Program-made: the position numbers and the translations under genes | Notes under the pieces: generated by a model | Seen by the model: only the letters and a program-made list of their open reading frames with translations | What the model was told of the DNA's origin: nothing | Database searches by the model: none | In this document: positions 1-6,215 of the stretch, in pieces | Layout: the number at the start of each line of letters is the position of its first letter | Position numbering within the stretch: the stretch's first letter is position 1 | Assembly (NCBI RefSeq): GCF_958445495.1 | Contig: NZ_CAUCSQ010000006.1 | Span: forward strand, 1 to 64,000 | Direction: 5' to 3' | Length of the DNA: 64,000 nt | Source of the DNA: an uncultured Bacteroides sp. | GTDB lineage: Bacteria; Bacteroidota; Bacteroidia; Bacteroidales; Bacteroidaceae

Positions 1-46
1 ATTTTCGCTAATCACCAAATTTTCAAGTACTTACAATTCGTCGAAC

Positions 47-211
47 TCACGTTATCTTACCTTCCTGGATGAGTTTTTTCAACTTTTCCTCACCGCCTAC
101 TATACTAGCAGAAAAATCTTTTCCGAATATTTCCGATGAAAACACACGAAGAATATTATCAAGTAATATTTCTGCCATCTCACCTCTAATAGCTTCCATA
201 CACAAAATCAT
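47..211 (-). CDS. small phage-type DNA-binding-like protein
   Basis: A 54-residue reading frame whose ATG directly follows the TAA of the upstream gene (TAAATG), so the two are probably translationally coupled. The C terminus (about residues 38-54, reading GGEEKLKKLIQEGKIT) resembles the end of small excisionase-like or MerR-like helix-turn-helix proteins common in Bacteroides phages and mobile elements, where a GxxKLxxLIxxGKI pattern recurs. That resemblance is from memory and not proven. No membrane segment or signal peptide is visible. Function unknown; the coupling to the neighbouring gene is the strongest support that it is real. Confidence 0.45.
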   Translation of the reverse strand: MILCMEAIRGEMAEILLDNILRVFSSEIFGKDFSASIVGGEEKLKKLIQEGKIT

Positions 212-418
212 TTATGCTGTTCTAGTTACTAGAAACTGCATATTCTTAACATCAGTTTTTGTTTTCCATACCATCCCTTCAGCTTTTTCTTTGTAAAGCC
301 GGGCGTTCAATGTATTAGTTACAGACGGTTTTTGAATGATGGGAAACACTTCCACTGCACCAATATCCATATTCCGTAATACATCAATGACATTACGTCT
401 TTCTATTTCCTTTTCCAT
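212..418 (-). CDS. small hypothetical protein, phage-type
   Basis: A 68-residue soluble protein starting with a charged helix (MEKEIERRNVIDVLRNMDIG) and continuing into a predicted beta-rich part. I recognise no family with certainty; short proteins of this style, in which an N-terminal helix is followed by GAVEVFPI-type text, occur in Bacteroides phage early regions. It shares the 109-bp intergenic region 419-527 with the divergent gene at 528, and that region carries an inverted repeat overlapping the likely promoters. Its stop abuts the start of the 47-211 gene, so both are probably one transcript. Confidence 0.5.
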   Translation of the reverse strand: MEKEIERRNVIDVLRNMDIGAVEVFPIIQKPSVTNTLNARLYKEKAEGMVWKTKTDVKNMQFLVTRTA

Positions 419-440
419 ACTGATTAGTTTTAAAATAAAA

Positions 441-510
441 GTTCCCCCAAACCAATTCGATCGGCAGCATCACGCTTTATCCGGAGGATTTACTTAACTT
501 TGGGGTGAAC
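441..510. promoter_or_regulatory. inverted repeat between divergent promoters
   Basis: GTTCCCCCAAA (441-451) and TTTGGGGTGAAC (499-510) are inverted copies with a one-base bulge. The right arm overlaps a consensus -7 box, TAACTTTG at 495-502, for the gene at 528. The left arm, read on the minus strand, contains TTGGTTTG (455-448), one base from the consensus -7 box for the minus genes. A shared operator for two divergent promoters is the simplest reading; an RNA hairpin in a leader is an alternative. Confidence 0.4.
495..502 (+). promoter_or_regulatory. -7 promoter box TAACTTTG
   Basis: Exact match to the Bacteroidetes -7 consensus TAnnTTTG, 25 bases before the ATG at 528. A TTTA at 476-479 could be a weak -33 element. 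Confidence 0.45.
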
Positions 511-527
511 TATAAAAATTAAGTAAT

Positions 528-920
528 ATGGATAAGCTATTTTATGAACTATGCTCTATAGTGATAAAGGAACTCAATACAAAAAAGACTTTAGATGAAG
601 ATGATATTGATAACATCACCTCAAATCCAGAATTAACAGAATCAATAATGAATCAATTAGTTAAGTTAGAATTTTGCACAAGAACAGGATATGGACCTAT
701 CGAAAAATGTGCAAATACAATTCCTAATATATATCATTTTGACAATCTCATTCTCCAAGAACAAGAATCAAAATACCAAAATGACATTATTAATAAAGCC
801 AATGAATCGTCAATTGATTATAACCAAAAATCACTAATATTATCAAAGAGAGCTATTAATCTATCACTAATAGCCATTATCGTATCTATATTATCCGCAA
901 TATTATCGCTATTACATTAA
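528..920 (+). CDS. hypothetical tail-anchored protein
   Basis: 130 residues. The soluble N-terminal part (1-105) is helical and acidic and may contain a winged-helix-like region (DEDDIDNITSNPELTESIMNQLVKLEFC). The last 20 residues (LSLIAIIVSILSAILSLLH) form one membrane helix ending at the C terminus, so it looks tail-anchored in the inner membrane. Start ATG at 528 lies 25 bases after a good -7 box. Its last 35 bases overlap, tail to tail, the last bases of the minus-strand gene 886-1074, which also ends in a membrane helix. No family recognised. Confidence 0.55.
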   Translation: MDKLFYELCSIVIKELNTKKTLDEDDIDNITSNPELTESIMNQLVKLEFCTRTGYGPIEKCANTIPNIYHFDNLILQEQESKYQNDIINKANESSIDYNQKSLILSKRAINLSLIAIIVSILSAILSLLH

Positions 921-1074
921 TAACCAAAGCTAATACGCCAATAGTTAAAGCTATGTTATTATTTCTGGTAATAATCTTATAGCAGTACTCATTATATTCA
1001 CTTAATGATATCTTATTATTCCGAAAATCATCAGTAATCTTCTCGAAAGACTTTGAAAGAAATATCTTATTCAT
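886..1074 (-). CDS. small membrane protein
   Basis: 62 residues from ATG 1074. An upstream TTG at 1104 is possible, but the ATG overlaps the stop of the preceding gene (AATGAATAAG), a normal coupled arrangement, so I prefer it. The N-terminal half is charged (KSFEKITDDFRNNKISLSEYN); residues 40-62 are a single hydrophobic helix ending at the C terminus. It is downstream of and coupled to 1067-1264 and converges with, and overlaps, the end of 528-920. Function unknown. Confidence 0.45.
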   Translation of the reverse strand: MNKIFLSKSFEKITDDFRNNKISLSEYNEYCYKIITRNNNIALTIGVLALVINVIAIILRII

Positions 1075-1264
1075 TATCTCTCTTTTTATCTCGATTAAAC
1101 CCAACTTTACAATCTACATAATCCTGAAATGCTTTCTGTATCATGGCAGGAAGCTTTTCGGCTACTATTTTAGCTGATTTTATCGGCATATTCTCTACTC
1201 TCAATGAGAATGTGGCATCTTCCAAATTCTCATTCCTATCGTTTTTAATTGTTACTTGAATCAT
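1067..1264 (-). CDS. small hypothetical protein
   Basis: 65 residues, soluble, beginning MIQVTIKNDRNENLEDATFS. It has a beta-strand-like first half and a lysine-rich tail (DKKRDNE). No recognised family. It is first in a two-gene minus-strand unit with 886-1074 (8-base overlap). The style and neighbours suggest a phage or mobile-element accessory gene. Confidence 0.45.
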   Translation of the reverse strand: MIQVTIKNDRNENLEDATFSLRVENMPIKSAKIVAEKLPAMIQKAFQDYVDCKVGFNRDKKRDNE

Positions 1265-1289
1265 ATGATTATTAATTAGTTAATAGTTT

Positions 1290-1331
1290 CCCCCGCCCCA
1301 AGATTATTCGCTAATAAAAAAGGGACGGGGG
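1290..1331. repeat. GC-rich inverted repeat between divergent genes
   Basis: CCCCCGCCCC (1290-1299) and GGGACGGGGG (1322-1331) are inverted copies with one mismatch, in otherwise AT-rich DNA between the minus gene at 1264 and the plus gene at 1375. The right arm ends 7 bases before a -7 box at 1339. It may be an operator or a transcription terminator; the sequence does not decide. Confidence 0.4.
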
Positions 1332-1338
1332 ATTTTCT

Positions 1339-1346
1339 TATTTTTG
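1339..1346 (+). promoter_or_regulatory. -7 promoter box TATTTTTG
   Basis: Exact TAnnTTTG match 28 bases upstream of the ATG at 1375. No convincing -33 element is visible. Confidence 0.4.
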
Positions 1347-1374
1347 AAGTGTCTAACCCAAAAAACAAGAAAAT

Positions 1375-1821
1375 ATGAATAATGAAGAAAAAGTAGTTTC
1401 ATACTACAAAGAAACTTTAGAGAAAAAAATCGAATGGACTTTCAGACTCCAAAGCACTCTGTTGACTGTTGCATCCGCTACTTTTGCTGTACTTGTTTCT
1501 TTAAGCAATCTTTCAACCAACAACGCTTGCAGTCGAATTTTACTATTGGTGGTAATATGTTCAAACGCACTATCCATCCTTTTTTCGTGTATAACCATAT
1601 ACGAGAATCGAGCAATGAGCAACGTGATGATACGCAACGCTCAAAAACGGGTAGAAGAATATATCCTCTATAGCTTATACAATTCCAAAATGACCGTAAC
1701 GCCAGCCGTACCACGCAATAAATTCTTCGCAATTTGTGAGTCAATTTCCTACATTTCATTTCTATTTTTTATTATTAGTTTAACAGCCTATGCAATTTAT
1801 AAGATACACACGCAGTTGTAA
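1375..1821 (+). CDS. hypothetical multi-pass membrane protein
   Basis: 148 residues with an amphipathic charged N terminus (MNNEEKVVSYYKETLEKKIEW), a pair of membrane helices (about 24-44 and 53-75), a charged cytoplasmic segment and a third helix (about 122-145). The layout resembles SLATT-like two- or three-helix effector proteins that accompany defence or toxin genes, but I cannot assign it. It has its own -7 box at 1339. The tRNA-like sequence on the other strand starts 17 bases after its stop. Confidence 0.5.
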   Translation: MNNEEKVVSYYKETLEKKIEWTFRLQSTLLTVASATFAVLVSLSNLSTNNACSRILLLVVICSNALSILFSCITIYENRAMSNVMIRNAQKRVEEYILYSLYNSKMTVTPAVPRNKFFAICESISYISFLFFIISLTAYAIYKIHTQL

Positions 1822-1837
1822 CGTCAATTAAACATTG

Positions 1838-1906
1838 AAGTGATGAACGGATTCGAACCGCTGACATCATGCAAAGCATGCGCTCTACCAACTGAACTAC
1901 ATCACT
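1838..1906 (-). tRNA. tRNA-like gene, tRNA-Ala(UGC)-like but shortened
   Basis: Read on the minus strand this has a 7-bp acceptor stem (AGTGATG/CATCACT), a normal D arm (GTTC, loop AGTTGGTA, GAGC) and a T arm (AGCGG, TTCGAAT, CCGTT). It is only 69 bases long, where 73 are expected. The missing four fall in the anticodon arm: CATGC TTT GCATG pairs with a three-base loop. Restoring one GCAT repeat would give a normal 7-base loop TTTGCAT with anticodon TGC. The G3-U70 pair typical of tRNA-Ala is absent and CCA is not encoded. It is probably a degenerate or element-borne tRNA. Confidence 0.5.
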
Positions 1907-1916
1907 CTTATATGTT

Positions 1917-2209
1917 ATTTCATTAATTATATCTATATACTTACCGAAACCCTCTGCTATTCGGTTGCAGGGCATTTTTTGAACCTCGCCTTTATCGCTA
2001 ACCACGGTTCTACTCCGATGTACCAAACCACCGTCTTACTACAGCCCACTACCTACTCTCACGAGCTTCGTATTCCTGCTACGTAAGCCATATATGTTTT
2101 CACAATTTCAAAGAACTCTTCTCTGTTGTTCCCAGTCTCCTTTCAAAGGCAGGCTCAAAGACCGGACTGGGTACCGGATAACCGGCGGTTTGGTTTGACT
2201 TAGTGAGGG
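1917..2209. other. intergenic, no gene identified
   Basis: No convincing reading frame. A possible hairpin, CCCAGTC/GACTGGG at about 2129-2168, lies downstream of the minus-strand gene 2210-2515 and could end its transcript, but it lacks a clear T tract. A longer minus-strand frame here reads through the tRNA-like sequence and is rejected. Confidence 0.4.
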
Positions 2210-2515
2210 CTATTTAGTAGCTTCGTTTGTTATTGCACGAAGAACAACAGAAGCAGCATCCAGAGATTCTTTAACCCTTGCAAGTTTATTGGATTCACTT
2301 TGCCACCATTCTTTGTACATGTTAGTCGATTCTCTCTGTACTTTTACTTCATTCTTTAATGATTCATTCTCTACACGTAGTTCACCAACAATTTTTTCAT
2401 TCTCAAAAACTTTCGCTTTTAAATCGTCTTCATTAGCGATACTTCTATCAAGATTCGTAGACAGTTTTTCTATCCTCTCGATAAGCTGTTCCTTAGAAAA
2501 ATTCTGTAGTTCCAT
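2210..2515 (-). CDS. coiled-coil hypothetical protein
   Basis: 101 residues, almost wholly helical with heptad-like spacing from residue 10 to 90 (LIERIEKLSTNLDRSI, then VGELRVENESLKNEV). No signal peptide or membrane segment. It is downstream of 2537-2830 with a 21-base gap, so probably co-transcribed and controlled by the operator at 2905-2924. Likely a phage or element protein of unknown role. Confidence 0.5.
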   Translation of the reverse strand: MELQNFSKEQLIERIEKLSTNLDRSIANEDDLKAKVFENEKIVGELRVENESLKNEVKVQRESTNMYKEWWQSESNKLARVKESLDAASVVLRAITNEATK

Positions 2516-2536
2516 AATTGTAATATTTATAAGTTA

Positions 2537-2830
2537 TTAATCTCCGACATAATGTGCACCATATTGAGTGCTGTTAGGGTTGTAGTAAGCAGAAGAAGGA
2601 ATATTAAGATTATTGTATTCCTTACTTGGAGTAGCTTTAGCCGCTTTACTTATTGCCTCGTTTCTTTCTGATACGAATTTATCCGTTCTTACTTTAACCG
2701 CTTCCGGTGAACAATATTCTTGAAGTTTAGCGAAGCTCCATGCTGATTTTAAGCACTCTGAAAATGTTTTTCCACCCTTCTTATAATTGCGGTGTGCCGA
2801 CTTCATGATTTGTGATAAATTGTAGCTCAT
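2537..2830 (-). CDS. phage-type hypothetical protein under repressor control
   Basis: 97 residues. The first half (SQIMKSAHRNYKKGGKTFSECLKSAWSFAK) has the look of small Bacteroides phage proteins in which a KAAH/SAH..Y..GG.TFSE.LK.AW pattern recurs; the rest is polar with a Tyr/Asn-rich tail. It is first in the minus-strand transcript that diverges from the repressor gene at 2984. Its promoter (-7 TATATTTG at 2907-2900) is overlapped by an operator, so it is probably the repressed early gene of the element. Exact function unknown. Confidence 0.55.
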   Translation of the reverse strand: MSYNLSQIMKSAHRNYKKGGKTFSECLKSAWSFAKLQEYCSPEAVKVRTDKFVSERNEAISKAAKATPSKEYNNLNIPSSAYYNPNSTQYGAHYVGD

Positions 2831-2899
2831 AATTCTCTGTTTTTAAATTGTTTTATCAATCACTTTTTGTATGTTTGTATGATTGATTGATTTATAATG

Positions 2900-2930
2900 C
2901 AAATATATCCACAAATGAGGATATATTAAA
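2900..2930 (-). promoter_or_regulatory. repressible promoter of the leftward phage-type genes
   Basis: On the minus strand TTTA (2930-2927), a 19-base spacer, then a perfect -7 box TATATTTG (2907-2900). The operator 2905-2924 fills the spacer and touches the -7 box. Confidence 0.55.
2905..2924. promoter_or_regulatory. operator 1 of the repressor switch
   Basis: ATATCCACAAATGAGGATAT is an imperfect palindrome (ATATCC...GGATAT). Its reverse complement matches operator 2 (2947-2966) at 18 of 20 positions. The two centres are 42 bp apart, four helical turns. Confidence 0.7.
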
Positions 2931-2943
2931 ATTTAAAACTTAT

Positions 2944-2976
2944 TTTATATCCCTATTTGTGGATATTTAACTTTTG
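2944..2976 (+). promoter_or_regulatory. repressor promoter, possibly giving a leaderless mRNA
   Basis: TTTA (2944-2947), a spacer of about 21 bases, then AACTTTTG (2969-2976), one base off TAnnTTTG. Operator 2 sits in the spacer. Initiation about seven bases downstream would fall at or next to the ATG at 2984, so the transcript may have no leader. Confidence 0.4.
2947..2966. promoter_or_regulatory. operator 2 of the repressor switch
   Basis: ATATCCCTATTTGTGGATAT, an inverted near-copy of operator 1, positioned between the -33 and -7 elements of the repressor's own promoter. This suggests autoregulation. Confidence 0.7.
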
Positions 2977-2983
2977 ATTGATT

Positions 2984-3364
2984 ATGATAAACAGAATTAA
3001 AGAAGTAATAGCCTATTCAGGACTATCAGAAAGAGCATTTGCACTAAAATGTGGACTAAAGCCTACAACTATTAATAATCAATTAATAGGAAAAAGAGAA
3101 ATTAGTCTTGCGACAATAATTGCAATTTCATCCTCATTTGAGGAAATATCATCAATTTGGTTACTCCACGGAAAAGGTTCAATGCTTATACAAAAAGAAG
3201 AAACAGAGCCAGGATATGAAAAACTGAAAAGCATAGTATATACAATAGCCAATTTGCAGGATGAGATTAACGAAAAGACAGTGCTTACTCAACGACTTTT
3301 GGAAGAAAACAAAAAATTAAAGGGTGAATTAGCGATGTTAAAGAATGAACGAAATATAGGATAA
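2984..3364 (+). CDS. HTH repressor (XRE/CI-like)
   Basis: 126 residues from ATG 2984; a TTG six bases earlier is rejected because it would lie within the promoter. Residues 1-60 form a Cro/CI-type helix-turn-helix (IKEVIAYSGLSERAFALKCG, then KPTTINNQLIGKREISL), followed by a linker and a C-terminal coiled coil (about 85-120) probably used for dimerisation. There is no LexA/CI-type peptidase domain, so the trigger for derepression is not visible. Two operators flank its promoter and that of the divergent gene. The last 53 bases recur nearly exactly at 4263-4315. Confidence 0.75.
   Translation: MINRIKEVIAYSGLSERAFALKCGLKPTTINNQLIGKREISLATIIAISSSFEEISSIWLLHGKGSMLIQKEETEPGYEKLKSIVYTIANLQDEINEKTVLTQRLLEENKKLKGELAMLKNERNIG
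3312..3364 (+). repeat. 53-bp direct repeat, copy 1 (3' end of repressor gene)
   Basis: Matches 4263-4315 at 50 of 53 positions (differences at 3334, 3338 and 3339). This copy is coding and includes the repressor stop codon. Confidence 0.75.
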
Positions 3365-3379
3365 AAACAAGCAAACACG

Positions 3380-3820
3380 ATGAAAACAATTATTTTACTT
3401 GTATTAACGCTATTCACAATCAAGACATATGCACAAGAAAGTGTATTAGATTTAATCAAGATATCCAAAAGTCAAAAATTACAAGTAAACTATCCACCAC
3501 AAAGTAATATAGAGAACGCTGGATTTTATTTGCAAAAATCAGCAAAACTACAATATGCAGCAATCGGAGTTAGCATTGTTTCCATAGGTACAATTGTCAG
3601 TTCAACTCTGATCAATGATAAATATGAGATAAATACACATACAGGGGTAGTAGAAAAGAAAAACAGTACGGTTAAAACAAGTTTATTAATTGTTGGAGCG
3701 ACTACATTTGTAGCTGCTGTTTGTTGCGAACTTGTTTCCATCAACTATAAACTGAGAGCTGGTAGGTATTTACAAATGCGAGCAAAAGGAACAGAAGGTA
3801 GCATAGCACTAATTTTCTAA
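3380..3820 (+). CDS. hypothetical membrane/exported protein
   Basis: 146 residues with a cleavable signal peptide (MKTIILLVLTLFTIKTYAQ, likely cut after Ala-Gln at about 19) and two hydrophobic stretches (about 55-75 and 98-118). It starts 15 bases after the repressor stop, so it is probably co-expressed with it, the position of a lysogenic-conversion or superinfection gene. No family recognised. Confidence 0.55.
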   Translation: MKTIILLVLTLFTIKTYAQESVLDLIKISKSQKLQVNYPPQSNIENAGFYLQKSAKLQYAAIGVSIVSIGTIVSSTLINDKYEINTHTGVVEKKNSTVKTSLLIVGATTFVAAVCCELVSINYKLRAGRYLQMRAKGTEGSIALIF

Positions 3821-3833
3821 AACAATCAAATCT

Positions 3834-4247
3834 ATGACGCAGCATACAGTAAGTAGAATAATGAGAAATACTCTTTTTATACTACCATTTTTATTAGTTC
3901 TTATATTTAGTTCATGTTCTGATGACAATATTAACTTAGCAGGAACAACATGGACTTCTGCAAAAGATTGGTACGGCAAAACTCGATTGTCTTTTGAAGA
4001 AGGAACTCCTTATTTAAGACCCTTTTTTGCCATTTCCTTTAAATTGAAATCTTTCACAATCTATAATGTTTCAGATGATAATGAAGATTTAGAATATGAA
4101 TGGAAAAAAACGATATCAGGTACATACACTATAAATGACAATATCGTGAATTTAGTAATAGAGAAAGATAATCAAACAATCCCCTGCGAGATGGAAGGAG
4201 ATATTATGTATTACAGTGATAGTAAAATGAAATTATACAGACAATAG
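3834..4247 (+). CDS. hypothetical lipoprotein
   Basis: 137 residues from ATG 3834. A start at 3861 gives a more typical lipoprotein signal (MRNTLFILPFLLVLIFSSC) with the lipobox cysteine in FSSCSDD. The mature part resembles the small lipocalin-like lipoproteins of Bacteroides: TTWTSAKDWYGKTRLSFEEG early, then ISGTYTINDNIVNLVIEK, a pattern of beta strands seen in fatty-acid-binding-type folds. It is the second cargo gene behind the repressor, 13 bases after 3380-3820. Confidence 0.55.
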   Translation: MTQHTVSRIMRNTLFILPFLLVLIFSSCSDDNINLAGTTWTSAKDWYGKTRLSFEEGTPYLRPFFAISFKLKSFTIYNVSDDNEDLEYEWKKTISGTYTINDNIVNLVIEKDNQTIPCEMEGDIMYYSDSKMKLYRQ

Positions 4248-4262
4248 AGTAATAATCAACTT

Positions 4263-4315
4263 AAAAATTAAAGGGTGAATTAGCTATGCAAAAGAATGAA
4301 CGAAATATAGGATAA
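4263..4315 (+). repeat. 53-bp direct repeat, copy 2 (relic of repressor 3' end)
   Basis: A non-coding copy of the last 53 bases of the repressor gene, ending in the same stop codon. Together the repeats bracket two genes (3380-4247), as expected if that block entered or was duplicated by recombination at the gene end. Confidence 0.7.
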
Positions 4316-4330
4316 TCCAATAACACATAA

Positions 4331-4843
4331 ATGAAAAAAATACTATTACTAATTTTGGCTACAATGCCATTGATTTGCTTTGCTCAAAAAGTAGACACAA
4401 GAGTAGACGATTTTACAGGTGAGAAAGTGGTTACAACATCATGGGAAAAGATTTACTCGGGTGGTGCAACAGGTAAGAATCAAACACGAATAAGATTAAG
4501 ACATGAAGGCTGTGTAGATTTGATAGAGTTTCGCGTCTTTACAGACTGTGTTACCTCGTGTAGTAAAGGGCAAGAAATGCTCCTCAAAACGAACGAGGGA
4601 ATTATCAAAGTAAAAAACGTAGAATATACGCTAGCAAAACCAGGGGATTGGAATCCAAATGGTATTAATAGCAAACTAGGAATTTATATTGTATGCTTAG
4701 GGAGTGATTTAGAAAAGCTCTCAAACGAAACAGTAACCAAAATGCGGCTAACATTTAGTGATGGATATAGAGACCTTACACTAAAAGATAAAGATTCATC
4801 CAAATTAAAAGAATTGTATAACGCTTTTAGCAAAGTTAAATAA
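4331..4843 (+). CDS. hypothetical secreted protein
   Basis: 170 residues with a signal peptide (MKKILLLILATMPLICFAQ, cleavage after about 19). The mature part has several beta strands and four cysteines (after removal of the signal: C58, C70, C74 and C127 approximately), of which a CVTSC pair stands out. No family recognised. It directly follows copy 2 of the 53-bp repeat as the first cargo gene 3380 follows copy 1, which supports a modular origin. A terminator lies 110 bases downstream. Confidence 0.5.
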   Translation: MKKILLLILATMPLICFAQKVDTRVDDFTGEKVVTTSWEKIYSGGATGKNQTRIRLRHEGCVDLIEFRVFTDCVTSCSKGQEMLLKTNEGIIKVKNVEYTLAKPGDWNPNGINSKLGIYIVCLGSDLEKLSNETVTKMRLTFSDGYRDLTLKDKDSSKLKELYNAFSKVK

Positions 4844-4953
4844 TGAAAAAGATATTTTATAACAGTACTTAAAATCACACTTCCGTTTTATTGTCGGACA
4901 CTTTTTAATAAACTCGGTATATAACTATGCCTCAAACAATTGCACTACAAATG

Positions 4954-4982
4954 ATAGGGAAATCCCTATTTTCATTTTTTTT
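4954..4982 (+). terminator. rho-independent terminator
   Basis: ATAGGGAAATCCCTAT (a 6-7 bp stem) followed by TTTTCATTTTTTTT. It closes the rightward accessory genes before prmA. Confidence 0.6.
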
Positions 4983-5050
4983 AGCAAGATATACGTCAAC
5001 TACCGGTACAAAACCCGAATAAACCTGATACTCCATACCCTGTTTTATCG

Positions 5051-5058
5051 TATCTTTG
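5051..5058 (+). promoter_or_regulatory. -7 promoter box of prmA (TATCTTTG)
   Basis: Exact TAnnTTTG match 28 bases before the prmA ATG; no -33 element recognised. Confidence 0.55.
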
Positions 5059-5086
5059 TACATTATTTACCAGAATAAAAACAATT

Positions 5087-5935
5087 ATGAAGTATTTTGA
5101 GTTCACGTTCCACACCGCCCCATGTACCGAAACCGTCAATGACATATTGGCCGCCGTGTTGGGTGAGGTCGGATTTGAAAGCTTTGTCGAATGCGAAAAC
5201 GGACTGATTGCATATATCCAACAAGTATTATGTGACGAAAACACAATCCGGACTGCAATAAGCGAGTTCCCCTTACCCGATACTGAAATCACCTACACAT
5301 ATACCGAAGCCGAAGATAAAGACTGGAATGAAGAATGGGAGAAAAATTTCTTCCAGCCGATTATTATCGAAAACCGATGTGTGATTCACAGTACTTTCCA
5401 CCAAAATGTTCCGGAAGCAGAATACGATATCGTTATCAATCCGCAAATGGCTTTCGGAACAGGCCATCATGAAACCACGAGCCTCATCATCGAAGAACTG
5501 CTGGACAGCGAATTAAAAGACAAATCCCTGCTTGACATGGGATGCGGAACCTCAATCCTTGCCATCCTGGCACGCATGCGCGGCGCACACCCCTGTACCG
5601 CTATTGATATTGACGAATGGTGCGTACGGAATTCAATTGAAAATATCGAATTAAACCATGTTGACAACATCAGCGTTTCGCAAGGAGACGCCTCATCCCT
5701 TCACGGAAAAGGCCCCTTCGATGTAATTATAGCTAACATCAATCGGAACATATTGCTGAATGATATGAAACAGTATGTCGCCTGTATGCATCCGGGGTCT
5801 GAACTATATATGAGCGGATTTTATGTAGATGATATTGCCGTTATCCGTAAGGAAGCCGAACAGAATGGACTGACTTTCGTGCATTACAAAGAAAAGAACC
5901 GCTGGGCAGAAGTAAAATTCATCTACCGCGCATAA
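5087..5935 (+). CDS. prmA: ribosomal protein L11 methyltransferase PrmA
   Basis: 282 residues, a cytoplasmic SAM-dependent enzyme that methylates ribosomal protein L11. The N-terminal substrate-recognition domain (1-100) precedes the methyltransferase core. Core motifs seen are NPQMAFGTGHHETT at about 118-131, typical of PrmA, and the SAM loop DMGCGTSILAI from residue 150. NIL-like motif IIANINRNIL follows at about 212. Length and motif order fit the family. The gene stands alone with its own promoter, bounded by a terminator upstream and a MITE-like element downstream. Confidence 0.92.
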   Translation: MKYFEFTFHTAPCTETVNDILAAVLGEVGFESFVECENGLIAYIQQVLCDENTIRTAISEFPLPDTEITYTYTEAEDKDWNEEWEKNFFQPIIIENRCVIHSTFHQNVPEAEYDIVINPQMAFGTGHHETTSLIIEELLDSELKDKSLLDMGCGTSILAILARMRGAHPCTAIDIDEWCVRNSIENIELNHVDNISVSQGDASSLHGKGPFDVIIANINRNILLNDMKQYVACMHPGSELYMSGFYVDDIAVIRKEAEQNGLTFVHYKEKNRWAEVKFIYRA

Positions 5936-5968
5936 CCCCACGCTTTCTAACAAACACCTCCATTTTAT

Positions 5969-6147
5969 TACAGTGTGTCAAAACCCAATTTTAGAGGAAA
6001 TGAGCTTTTCATCTGAAACTTGACACCTTTCACCGGTAATAAAAGACCGTATCAACTCTATTTTTGAATAATGATACGGCTATTTTATGTTTATCAGTCA
6101 GAATCTGTAACTGTACCGAATGTCCATCTTAGTTTTGACACACTACA
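5969..6147. mobile_element. MITE-like element with 12-bp TIRs
   Basis: GTGTGTCAAAAC at 5973-5984 and GTTTTGACACAC at 6132-6143 are perfect inverted terminal repeats. They are flanked on both sides by TACA (5969-5972 and 6144-6147), which looks like a 4-bp target duplication. The 171-bp interior has no gene but contains an 8-bp hairpin (CCGTATCA/TGATACGG at about 6047-6083). Termini of this kind resemble those of some Bacteroides insertion sequences; the parent element was not identified. Confidence 0.6.
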
Positions 6148-6215
6148 CTTTCTAATCGGCTATTTATTGGAAAATCAATGCTTTATCAGCCGGAATAATC
6201 CGATAAAACCATCCA

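Noticed and set aside
69..296. Plus-strand frame of 75 codons at the window start
   Set aside because: Antisense to the coupled small genes 47-211 and 212-418, with no promoter and low-quality, Ser/Ile-rich text.
1404..1759. Frames antisense to or out of frame with 1375-1821
   Set aside because: They overlap a membrane-protein gene with a good start and promoter, and have no features of their own.
1775..2026. Minus-strand reading frame of 83 codons
   Set aside because: It runs through the tRNA-like sequence and its text there is the usual translation artefact of a tRNA; no start signal.
5936..6215. Search for a small gene inside the MITE-like region
   Set aside because: No frame with a start and protein-like text; stops are frequent in all frames.
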